A stretch of 19,761 nucleotides of DNA, from NCBI GenBank assembly GCA_003535775.1, contig DPYO01000180.1:1-19761 (forward strand). The letters run 5' to 3'. The position numbers and the translations under genes were made by a program. This document shows, piece by piece, positions 6,959 through 13,716 of this stretch. Source of the DNA: Fidelibacterota bacterium. Its GTDB lineage: Bacteria > Fidelibacterota > Marinisomatia > Marinisomatales > UBA8229. A model generated the notes under the pieces. The model saw nothing but the letters and a program-made list of their open reading frames with translations, had not been told where the DNA came from and did no database searches. The first letter of the stretch is position 1. Every line of letters begins with the position of its first letter.

Positions 6959-7669
6959 TTAATTAGTAAGTATTTCGAGTGTATTTTGGGCCGCTGATTG
7001 TTCAGCGGTCTTTTTGTTTGAACCCATCCCCGGAGGAAATATTTTGTCATCAATCTGGACATGGACTTCAAATATTTTTTGATGATCAGGTCCTGTGATG
7101 TTTGATACTTGAAACTTAGGAGCTCTCAACGAAGAAGAATGACAATATTCGATAAGCCTTCCCTTGTAATTCGTGGATTTCCAGGCTTCAATCCTATGAG
7201 TCCATATTGTACCAAGGATTAGTTCTTCACATGGTTGTAGTCCACCATCTAAGTAGAGAGCACCAATGAGAGATTCATAAAGATTAGCCTGTTGTTTATT
7301 TGCAATTTTTTCTATATCGAGGTTCACTGTTGACTCAATCTTTAGATATGACAAAAGGTCAAGTAATTTCCCCATAGATGCAAGGAACTCTTTTTGGACA
7401 AGTGTGGATCGTTTTTGGGTAAGTAATCCTTCGTCCCCTTCCGGAAATTCTTTCATGAGAGCCTTGCTGACTACGATATCAATAATTGAATCTCCCAGGA
7501 ATTCGAGACGTTCATAATTTTGTTGTGGTTTTGGACTGATTGAACGATGTGTAAATGCCTGTTCTAGGTACTTCAGATTATTAAATCTATAATTAATCTT
7601 TTTTTCGAGCTGTGAATAATGATTCGTGGTAGATATTTTATGACGGAGAAAAAAATTTAGGAAAGACAA
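6959..7669 (-). CDS. rnc: Ribonuclease III
   Basis: Endonuclease that cuts double-stranded RNA, matures rRNA precursors and degrades structured or antisense-paired mRNA. The 236 residues hold an N-terminal RNase III domain with the signature NYERLEFLGDSIID (51-64; Glu53, Glu56 and Asp60 match the E. coli metal-site residues Glu38, Glu41 and Asp45). The second catalytic segment is QANLYESLIGALYLDGG. Here Glu132 matches Glu117, but the position of Asp114 is Asn129. A dsRNA-binding domain fills about 167-236 (GRLIEYCHSS to KKTAEQSAAQNTLEIL). The start is TTG at 7669, only 4 bases after the fabF stop. acpP-fabF-rnc is a widely conserved order. Its last 60 bases also carry the terminator of the opposite gene block. 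Confidence 0.95.
   Translation of the reverse strand: MSFLNFFLRHKISTTNHYSQLEKKINYRFNNLKYLEQAFTHRSISPKPQQNYERLEFLGDSIIDIVVSKALMKEFPEGDEGLLTQKRSTLVQKEFLASMGKLLDLLSYLKIESTVNLDIEKIANKQQANLYESLIGALYLDGGLQPCEELILGTIWTHRIEAWKSTNYKGRLIEYCHSSSLRAPKFQVSNITGPDHQKIFEVHVQIDDKIFPPGMGSNKKTAEQSAAQNTLEILTN
6991..7019 (+). terminator. Intrinsic terminator for the rightward block, inside the 3' end of rnc
   Basis: CCGCTGA (6991-6997), a 4-base loop TTGT and TCAGCGG (7002-7008) make a perfect 7-bp GC-rich stem. It is followed at once by TCTTTTTGTTT (7009-7019), the classic U-tract on the plus strand. It lies 35 bases after the stop of the DUF151 gene. On the other strand the same bases encode Thr-Ala-Glu-Gln-Ser-Ala-Ala of the RNase III double-stranded-RNA-binding domain. 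The hairpin has no T-run on the minus-strand side, so it should stop only rightward transcripts. Confidence 0.85.
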
Positions 7670-7673
7670 GAAA

Positions 7674-8909
7674 TCAGCTCTTCCATCGCTTAATCAGTAT
7701 CACTGCATTATGTCCACCAAAACCAAATGAATTTGATATCACGGTATCAATTGGAAATTGTTGGACGGTGTTTGGAACATAATCCAGATCGCAATCAGGG
7801 TCTGCTGTGACATAATTGATTGTGGGGGGGGCGAGGTTATGTTCAATTGCTTTTACAGATGCAATGGCTTCGATTGAGCCGCTTGCTCCAAGGAGATGTC
7901 CTGTCATGGATTTTGTAGAACTTATTTTTAAAGAATATGCATGGTCACCAAAAACATCTTTAATCGCATTTGTTTCATTTTTGTCATTAAGAGGGGTAGA
8001 TGTACCATGGGCATTAATATAATCTATATTAACGGGTAATAGGCCAGCATCCTGAATTGCTTTTTTCATGGCGAGAACTGCCCCTTCTTTTTGTGGTTGA
8101 GTTATATGGGAGGCATCATTTGTGGAACCATAACCCGCAATTTCACCCAGTATTTCAGCATGACGGTTTTTGGCGTGTTCTTCAGATTCTATTACCATGA
8201 TTCCCGCACCTTCTCCCATCACGAAACCATTACGGTTTTTATCAAATGGACGACTTGCGGTTTGATTGTCCGGATTACGAGATAGTGCTTTCATATTCGC
8301 AAATCCTGAGATTGTCAATGGAGTGATGCTTGCTTCTGTACCGCCGGCAATGATCATATCGGCATCTCCGATCTGGATGAGACGTGTTGCAATTCCAATA
8401 GCATCTGTAGCGGATGCACAGGCAGTGGTAACTGTATGATTTGGACCTTTTAGTCCCCATTTTATAGCGACATGTCCTGCAGCAATGTTTGCGATCATTT
8501 TCGGGACAAAAAATGGAGAAATCCTACGGGAACCACGATTCATAAGCACACTATGTTGTTCCTCCATTGTGTAGATACCTCCGACTCCGGTTCCAAGTAT
8601 GACACCTACCTGGTGCATATTAATATTATTCCAGTTTATCTTAGCATTTTCGATTGCTTCCTGCGCTGCAACCAAAGCGAATATTGAAAATGGGTCCAGT
8701 TTTCGGATTTGCGAAGTCTCTAGATGTTCTTCAACCTTAAATCCATTCAGTTCTCCAGCTATTTTTACAGAAAACCCTTCAGTATCAAAGTATGTTATGG
8801 CATTAATTCCAGATTTCCCCTGGCAGAGAGATTCCCAGAATTCATGAATATTGTTTCCATTGGGAGCTAATACTCCCAGTCCTGTTATAACAACTTTTTT
8901 CTTAGACAA
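7674..8909 (-). CDS. fabF: 3-oxoacyl-ACP synthase II
   Basis: Elongating condensing enzyme of type II fatty-acid synthesis: joins malonyl-ACP to a growing acyl-ACP with loss of CO2. The 411 residues show the Cys-His-His triad: Cys164 in TTACASATDAI, His301 in NAHGTSTPLND and His338 in KSMTGHLLGASGS. The C-terminal NSFGFGGHNAVILIKR is also typical. The start is TTG at 8909, supported by CAGGA about seven bases upstream, and MSKKKVVITGLGVLAPNG is the usual N-terminus. It follows acpP after a 106-base gap that holds an imperfect direct repeat, so its expression may be tuned separately from the upstream fab genes. FabB is the other KAS type, but the length and the neighbouring acpP favour FabF. 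Confidence 0.96.
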   Translation of the reverse strand: MSKKKVVITGLGVLAPNGNNIHEFWESLCQGKSGINAITYFDTEGFSVKIAGELNGFKVEEHLETSQIRKLDPFSIFALVAAQEAIENAKINWNNINMHQVGVILGTGVGGIYTMEEQHSVLMNRGSRRISPFFVPKMIANIAAGHVAIKWGLKGPNHTVTTACASATDAIGIATRLIQIGDADMIIAGGTEASITPLTISGFANMKALSRNPDNQTASRPFDKNRNGFVMGEGAGIMVIESEEHAKNRHAEILGEIAGYGSTNDASHITQPQKEGAVLAMKKAIQDAGLLPVNIDYINAHGTSTPLNDKNETNAIKDVFGDHAYSLKISSTKSMTGHLLGASGSIEAIASVKAIEHNLAPPTINYVTADPDCDLDYVPNTVQQFPIDTVISNSFGFGGHNAVILIKRWKS

Positions 8910-8936
8910 GTGATAATCCTGTATAAGGGGTTTTTA

Positions 8937-8967
8937 CTATAATGAAAAATGGTCATAGTGAAAATGG
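8937..8967 (-). repeat. Imperfect tandem direct repeat between acpP and fabF
   Basis: Read leftward, CCATTTTCACTATGA is followed directly by CCATTTTTCATTATAG, two copies of about 15 bases that differ at a few positions. They fill 8953-8967 and 8937-8952. They lie in the 106-base space between acpP and fabF, about 30-60 bases before the fabF start codon. Such a pair could bind a regulator or affect RNA folding, but no known operator is recognised. Confidence 0.4.
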
Positions 8968-9015
8968 ATGAAAAGCGTAGCGTGAATCATTAAGCCCGGT
9001 ACAATCAAATTGGAT

Positions 9016-9243
9016 TTATTTTCCGTCGATATATTCTACTGCAGCACCAACCGTTGTCATTTTCTCAGCATCTTCATCGGGAATTTCAATTCCGAACTCT
9101 TCTTCAAATTCCATTATCAATTCAACTGTGTCTAGGGAATCAGCACCCAAGTCATCTACAAAAGATGCTTCCATATTGATTTTACTATCTTCAACTCCTA
9201 GTTTGTCCATGATGACGTCTTTTACTTTATCAAGCGTTGACAT
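9016..9243 (-). CDS. acpP: Acyl carrier protein
   Basis: A small acidic carrier that holds growing acyl chains on a phosphopantetheine arm attached to a serine. The 75 residues include the attachment motif GADSLD with Ser36. They continue with the family pattern DTVELIMEFEEEFGIEIPDEDAEKM and end in VGAAVEYIDGK. Length and charge are typical. The ATG at 9243 is preceded by AAGGAGGA (9248-9255), a near-perfect ribosome site at good spacing. It is the strongest in the cluster, as expected for one of the most abundant cell proteins. It lies 18 bases after fabG. All Fab enzymes in this window, and PlsX, act on substrates bound to it or derived from it. Confidence 0.97.
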   Translation of the reverse strand: MSTLDKVKDVIMDKLGVEDSKINMEASFVDDLGADSLDTVELIMEFEEEFGIEIPDEDAEKMTTVGAAVEYIDGK

Positions 9244-9247
9244 GTAT

Positions 9248-9255
9248 TCCTCCTT
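9248..9255 (-). promoter_or_regulatory. Strong ribosome binding site of acpP
   Basis: The leftward strand reads AAGGAGGA, fully complementary to the 16S rRNA 3' end as known in bacteria, about 5 bases before the acpP ATG. It stands out because many neighbours (symporter gene, murQ, ndk, yceD) have no visible Shine-Dalgarno sequence. Confidence 0.85.
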
Positions 9256-9261
9256 ATTATT

Positions 9262-10005
9262 TTATAGTACCATTCCACCGTCCACAGTAATCGTTTGGCC
9301 GGTGATAAACCCAGCTTCATCAGAAGAAAGAAATTGGACCATTGAGGCAATGTCTTCTGGTTTTCCGATTCGGCCTAAAGGTATTTGTTTCATGAGTGTT
9401 TCTTTTTTCTTTTCATTGATTGCATTGCTCATATCCGTTTCGATATATCCTGGTGCGATGCAGTTTGCTGTAATATTTCTTGATGCGAATTCTTTCGCAG
9501 TTGTTTTTGTTAAACCAATGAGCCCCGCTTTGGAGGCAGCATAATTGATCTGCCCGGGATTTCCGGTTAATCCAATTATTGACGAGATATTAATTATACG
9601 CCCGGTTCGATTTTTCATCATTGTTCTGGAAACTGCCTTTGTCATGTTAAACGCACCCTTCAGATTGGTATTTAAAACATCGTCCCAATCTCGTTCTGAC
9701 ATCCTCATAATGAGAGCATCCTTTGTAATTCCAGCATTGTTAATAAGGATATCAATCCGGTGGTATTTCTCTATGATGGATTGAACAAGTGAAGTTACAG
9801 ACTTTGTATCTGACACATCGCATGCAAACCCCATAGCCCCTGATCCACCATTACCCAAATTATCAGCGATTTTCTGAACATCTTCCAAGTGACGGCTGAC
9901 GCACATGACTTGAGCTCCAGCTTTCTCGAGTGTTTCTGCAATACTTTTCCCAATCCCCCGGGATGCACCCGTTACAATTGCAATTTTATCCGTTAACTTA
10001 AACAC
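9262..10005 (-). CDS. fabG: 3-oxoacyl-ACP reductase
   Basis: NADPH-dependent reductase that carries out the first reduction of each fatty-acid elongation round. The 247 residues follow the short-chain dehydrogenase pattern: cofactor loop TGASRGIG (12-19), NNAG (89-92), catalytic Ser142 in NISS, and Tyr155/Lys159 in YAASK. It ends in GQTITVDGGMVL. GITKDALIMRM is characteristic of FabG rather than of general dehydrogenases. Translation starts with GTG at 10005, inside the last codons of fabD (8-base overlap), so the two are translationally coupled. The position between fabD and acpP is the classic one. Confidence 0.96.
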   Translation of the reverse strand: MFKLTDKIAIVTGASRGIGKSIAETLEKAGAQVMCVSRHLEDVQKIADNLGNGGSGAMGFACDVSDTKSVTSLVQSIIEKYHRIDILINNAGITKDALIMRMSERDWDDVLNTNLKGAFNMTKAVSRTMMKNRTGRIINISSIIGLTGNPGQINYAASKAGLIGLTKTTAKEFASRNITANCIAPGYIETDMSNAINEKKKETLMKQIPLGRIGKPEDIASMVQFLSSDEAGFITGQTITVDGGMVL

Positions 10006-10915
10006 AATGAATAACGTCGTCCAGCGTTTCTATCCCAGTTGTTTGAAAAGTTCTATTAATTCTTCGATTTAATCCCTGTAAAACTCGGCCTGGTCCAATT
10101 TCAACATATTTGTTTATTTTATTTTTATTCATGGTAGTTATAGTCTTATGCCATAAAACAGGTTTTTCCAGTTGGCTAATCAAACCGTTCTGGATATCAC
10201 TTCTTTTTGTAACTGGTTTTGCAGAAACGTTTAAATAAACCGGCATAATCGTATCGCGAATTTCGATGGAATTTAGCATCTCTGCAAGTGCTTCCCGCGC
10301 TGGAGTCATCAGGGGAGAATGGAAAGCACCACTGACATTTAATTTAATTACATTTCGAGCACCTGCTTCTGTTGCTTTATTTATAGCAAGATAAACTGCA
10401 CTAACTTCTCCGGAAATAACGACCTGCCCAGGAGAATTATAATTTGCCGGCACAACGACGTTTCCATTACTACATGATCCGCAAATTGATTGAATTTTAT
10501 CATCGGACAAACCAATGATTGCAGCCATTGTCCCATTTTGAATTTCACCTGCAGTTTGCATGCTTTCAGCGCGGCATTTGACCAACTTCAGTCCAGTGCG
10601 AAAATTGAATGCTCCTCCAATGGTGAGAGCAGAATATTCTCCCAGGCTGTGTCCGGCTGCAACCGTGGGAGTGAATCCTTTATCAAGGAGTAATTTCCCA
10701 AGAATCACACTCACAACATAAATTGCAGGCTGAGTATATTTTGTCTGTTTCAGAATTTCTTCTGGCCCATTGAAAGAAATATCCTGGATGTCACAATCCA
10801 AAATATCATTCGCAAGATCATAATATTTTTTCCCCAGTTCTGATTTCTGGAAAAGATCAAAACCCATACCAATTTTTTGGGATGCTTGTCCCGGGAATAG
10901 AAATGCAGTATTCAT
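9998..10915 (-). CDS. fabD: Malonyl-CoA:ACP transacylase
   Basis: Transfers malonate from CoA to acyl carrier protein, supplying the two-carbon donor for fatty-acid elongation. The 305 residues have the normal length. Seen: FPGQASQ at the N-terminus, the nucleophile elbow GHSLGEY (88-94, Ser90), the conserved Arg in KCRAESMQ, and the catalytic His199 in SGAFHSPLM. The ATG at 10915 lies 4 bases after the fabH stop, and the 3' end overlaps fabG by 8 bases. This supports a single transcript plsX-fabH-fabD-fabG. Confidence 0.96.
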   Translation of the reverse strand: MNTAFLFPGQASQKIGMGFDLFQKSELGKKYYDLANDILDCDIQDISFNGPEEILKQTKYTQPAIYVVSVILGKLLLDKGFTPTVAAGHSLGEYSALTIGGAFNFRTGLKLVKCRAESMQTAGEIQNGTMAAIIGLSDDKIQSICGSCSNGNVVVPANYNSPGQVVISGEVSAVYLAINKATEAGARNVIKLNVSGAFHSPLMTPAREALAEMLNSIEIRDTIMPVYLNVSAKPVTKRSDIQNGLISQLEKPVLWHKTITTMNKNKINKYVEIGPGRVLQGLNRRINRTFQTTGIETLDDVIHCV

Positions 10916-10919
10916 AAAT

Positions 10920-11900
10920 TTACCCCCAGCGCAGAAGCATACTGCCCCATGAGAATCCTGCTCCGAAAGCGGAAAGCAAAATTAAGTCACCATTTTGAAT
11001 GACACCATCTTCCACCGCTTCATCCAGGCCGATAGGGATAGTGGCTGCTGTTGTATTTCCATACTTATTGATATTGATAAGTACCTGTTTTTCTGTAAAT
11101 CCACATCGCTGGGCTGCAGCATCTATAATCCTCTTGTTAGCTTGATGGGGAATAAATAATTTAATTTTCTCACAAGTCAACCCATTTCTTTCTAGAATTT
11201 CTAAACAAACATCAGCCATTTTTTTTACTGCAAATTTAAAAACGGTTTTTCCTTCCTGTTTGAGATAATGCAATTTTTTATCCACTGTATCGTGGGAAGC
11301 AGGGAGGAGACTTCCTCCCGCTGGCATGTGAAGATATTTTCCGCCGGATCCATCAAGAGACAAGATAGAATCCATTACGCCATTTTCTTTTTTTGAGGAC
11401 TCTAATAATACGCCGCCAGCACCATCACCAAACAGAACACAGGTATTTCTATCGGTATAATCCAGTATTGAGCTCATTGTATCAACACCGATAACAATTG
11501 CTTTATTGTATTTACCTGATTCAACGAGTAGCCTGCCAGTTTCCAAAGCATAGAGAAATCCTGTACACGCGCCGGAAAGATCAAAACCCCAAGCCTTGTG
11601 AGCACCGATATTATCTTGAACTAAGGCAGCTGTCGCGGGGAATAACATATCTGGTGTGACCGTAGCGATGATGATCAAATCGATGTCTTCGGGGGAGGTC
11701 TTGGATTTATGTAATAATATTTTAGCCACTTTTGTAGCCATAAAAGAAGAGGTCTGTCCCTTTTCAACAACGTGTCTTTCAGCAATACCTGTTCGGGTTC
11801 GGATCCACTCATCACTTGTTTTGACCATTTTTTCAAGGTCGAAATTAGTCATGATTCGTTCAGGAACATACCGGGCTGTAGTGGTTATTACTGCCTTCAT
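10920..11900 (-). CDS. fabH: 3-oxoacyl-ACP synthase III
   Basis: Starts fatty-acid synthesis by condensing an acyl-CoA primer (acetyl- or branched acyl-CoA) with malonyl-ACP. The 326 residues hold the Cys-His-Asn triad: Cys112 in GACTGFLYAL, His252 in IPHQANKRI and Asn282 in NKYGNTTAATIP. The primer preference (straight or branched) cannot be read from the sequence by eye. The ATG at 11900 abuts the plsX stop codon with no gap, and fabD follows after 4 bases. DEWIRTRTGIAERH near residue 30 is the usual N-terminal block and supports this start. Confidence 0.96.
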   Translation of the reverse strand: MKAVITTTARYVPERIMTNFDLEKMVKTSDEWIRTRTGIAERHVVEKGQTSSFMATKVAKILLHKSKTSPEDIDLIIIATVTPDMLFPATAALVQDNIGAHKAWGFDLSGACTGFLYALETGRLLVESGKYNKAIVIGVDTMSSILDYTDRNTCVLFGDGAGGVLLESSKKENGVMDSILSLDGSGGKYLHMPAGGSLLPASHDTVDKKLHYLKQEGKTVFKFAVKKMADVCLEILERNGLTCEKIKLFIPHQANKRIIDAAAQRCGFTEKQVLININKYGNTTAATIPIGLDEAVEDGVIQNGDLILLSAFGAGFSWGSMLLRWG

Positions 11901-12902
11901 TTAATTAAGTTCTAAATAGTTAGAAATACTGTTTTTGGTATCTTCGATTAGATTTTCATCTATACATTTTTTTGCAGCTAGGATAGAATTTTTTATGGAT
12001 TTATACCCTGCACTTCCATGGGCAATAATGGAAACACCATTTACACCTAAGAGGGGAACTCCTCCATGCTCTTCGTAGTCGTAGTTCTTACGGATATCCT
12101 CAAAGACTGGTTTTAGTAAAAAAGCACCAAATTTATAGGAAAGTTTCTCTTTTATCTTCGTCCTAATTTCTGACCCAAAAAAATCTATCCAGCTTTCTGC
12201 AAATTTAAGAAGGGTATTTCCAACAAAACCGTCACATATAAGAACATTTGCTTCACTGTTCAGCAAATTTCTTCCCTCAATATTTCCAACAAAACCAGGA
12301 AGATTATCTTTAAATATTTTGTATGCTTCCCGGTAAAGGTCACTTCCTTTATTTGATTCTTCACCAATATTTATTAAGCCGATCTTTGGATGTTTGCACC
12401 CTTCGATATGATCAAGGTAGTGGGAGCCCATTGTGGCGAATTGGAAGAGGTGAAATGGTTTTGCATCAGGATTTGCACCCACATCGCAAAGAATTTTTCC
12501 ACCCACATTGGTTGGGATATATACCCCAAGGGCTGGGCGCCGAACACCGGGAATCCTTCCAAGAATCAGAAGAGACGCAGCTAACACAGCACCTGTATGA
12601 CCGGCACTGATAAATCCATTTGCTTTATTTTCTTTTACCATTTTGATTCCTTGTACAATGGAGGAGTCAGGTTTGGATTTCACTACAGTTGAAGCACGTT
12701 CTTGAATGATGATTGAATCTGAGCAATGATGAATTGAAAGCCTGGAGGGGAGAGGGGAAGAGAATTCTTTTCGGATGAGATCTTTGTTTCCCAGAAGTAT
12801 TAATTTGACATTTTTCGGAGTGCATGACAATGCCTCTATAGCTCCTTTGATGACAGCAGTAGGAGCAAAGTCTCCTCCCATTGCATCAAGTGCAATTTTC
12901 AT
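11901..12902 (-). CDS. plsX: Phosphate acyltransferase PlsX
   Basis: Converts acyl-ACP and phosphate to acyl-phosphate, the donor used by PlsY to acylate glycerol-3-phosphate. It thus connects fatty-acid to phospholipid synthesis at the membrane. The 333 residues begin with the family hallmark MKIALDAMGGDFAP and include GAVLAASLLILGRIPGVRRPALG, CDVGANPDAKP and LICDGFVGNTLLK, all conserved PlsX blocks. The gene starts at ATG 12902, about 10 bases after the rpmF stop, and directly abuts fabH. The rpmF-plsX-fab linkage is old and widespread. No plsY is visible in the window. Confidence 0.96.
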   Translation of the reverse strand: MKIALDAMGGDFAPTAVIKGAIEALSCTPKNVKLILLGNKDLIRKEFSSPLPSRLSIHHCSDSIIIQERASTVVKSKPDSSIVQGIKMVKENKANGFISAGHTGAVLAASLLILGRIPGVRRPALGVYIPTNVGGKILCDVGANPDAKPFHLFQFATMGSHYLDHIEGCKHPKIGLINIGEESNKGSDLYREAYKIFKDNLPGFVGNIEGRNLLNSEANVLICDGFVGNTLLKFAESWIDFFGSEIRTKIKEKLSYKFGAFLLKPVFEDIRKNYDYEEHGGVPLLGVNGVSIIAHGSAGYKSIKNSILAAKKCIDENLIEDTKNSISNYLELN

Positions 12903-12912
12903 ATATTTTGGA

Positions 12913-13094
12913 ATTTACTCCGTAGCAGATACAACTGGACGACCACGGTAATACCCACAATTTGGACAAGCTCTGTGGGGCATTTTTGTTGAGTCGCACT
13001 GGGGGCAGTTAGTATAGGAAACAGGTGTGGACTTGTAATGGGTGCGGCGTTTTCGGCTGCGTGCTTTTGACTGTCTTCTTTTTGGTAATGCCAT
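12913..13094 (-). CDS. rpmF: 50S ribosomal protein L32
   Basis: A short ribosomal protein of about 59 residues. It starts MALPKRRQSKARSRKRR at ATG 13094, preceded by AAAGGA at good spacing, and ends near 12913 with VSATE. It is strongly basic at the front and has a zinc ribbon: CPQC (30-33) and CPNC (43-46), the zinc-binding form of L32. The order yceD-rpmF-plsX is the usual one. Limit: both ends are clear to me, but my hand count of the interval gives 182 bases, not a multiple of three. The uncertainty is around the short T-run near 12960. I treat this as a counting slip rather than a frameshift, because the protein reads as clean L32 on both sides. Confidence 0.9.
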
Positions 13095-13128
13095 AGTTTA
13101 TCCTTTAGATATTATTTAGTATATTATG

Positions 13129-13626
13129 TTACCTGACCATGCTTTCCAACACATCAAACGGAGTATCTGTTGAAATAGTAACACAATTACAGGAATTGTT
13201 ATTTAAATTTAATCCACAATGAGGACATAATCCTTTGCAATCATTACTGCATAAATATTTCAAAGGGTCCTCAAGAAAAATGAAATCGTGGAAGACGTTT
13301 TTTAGGTCTATATCACTCATGGTATTTGGAAAGGGGATTACATCGATATTTTCATCTTTAATCAGATCCATATTGGATGTTAACCAGAGTTTAAAAGCAG
13401 GATTATGAACATCTTCGAATTTCTCTAAACATCGGTCACATGATTTAAGAAAGGAGAATACCAGGGAGCCTTTGAGCTTGAATCCTCCTGGAATAGATTC
13501 TGATGAAAGTCTACATATAATTATCTCTTTTCTGAATTCTAATCCTTTCAGATTCAGGGAACTTACCGGAATTTCAAAGAGTTTATCCGAAAAGCCTGCT
13601 AATAGTTCGCTTCTTAATATCTTCAT
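13129..13626 (-). CDS. yceD: DUF177/YceD family protein, probable 23S rRNA accumulation factor
   Basis: A 165-residue DUF177 protein. The family is linked to accumulation of 23S rRNA and almost always sits before rpmF, as it does here (34 bases upstream). Seen: CDRCLE (63-68), typical of the family, and a C-terminal zinc-ribbon-like cluster: Cys126, Cys130, then GLCPHCGLNLN (Cys134, Cys137), then Cys146 and Cys148. The pattern LCSNDCKGLCPHCG is the bacterial consensus. The start ATG at 13626 has no clear ribosome site. A 90-base gap separates it from the membrane protein gene upstream, so the promoter of the lipid cluster may lie at 13627-13716, although no convincing box was found there. Confidence 0.9.
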   Translation of the reverse strand: MKILRSELLAGFSDKLFEIPVSSLNLKGLEFRKEIIICRLSSESIPGGFKLKGSLVFSFLKSCDRCLEKFEDVHNPAFKLWLTSNMDLIKDENIDVIPFPNTMSDIDLKNVFHDFIFLEDPLKYLCSNDCKGLCPHCGLNLNNNSCNCVTISTDTPFDVLESMVR

Positions 13627-13716
13627 TTATGGGATATGACTGAAGGTTACTTAGAGGGAATAGAATCTTTTCTGCTAAATGAAACTGCTGTTCTATTTAT
13701 CCGAAGAAAAAGAAGT

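Noticed and set aside
9128..9544. 138-codon plus-strand open frame opposite acpP and fabG; similar long frames at 12323-12610, 14486-14767 and 17735-18055
   Set aside because: All lie fully opposite well-recognised genes and their translations show no family motif; they mirror the codon use of the real genes.
12913..13094. Apparent frameshift in rpmF (my count gives 182 bases)
   Set aside because: The L32 protein reads cleanly from both ends with all four cysteines. A two-base counting slip near the T-run at about 12960 is more likely than a broken essential-type gene. A machine translation of 12900-13100 would settle it.
7674..13626. yceD-rpmF-plsX-fabHDG-acpP-fabF-rnc order as a possible new system
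   Set aside because: This is the classic conserved bacterial lipid-synthesis cluster; the order itself is not novel.
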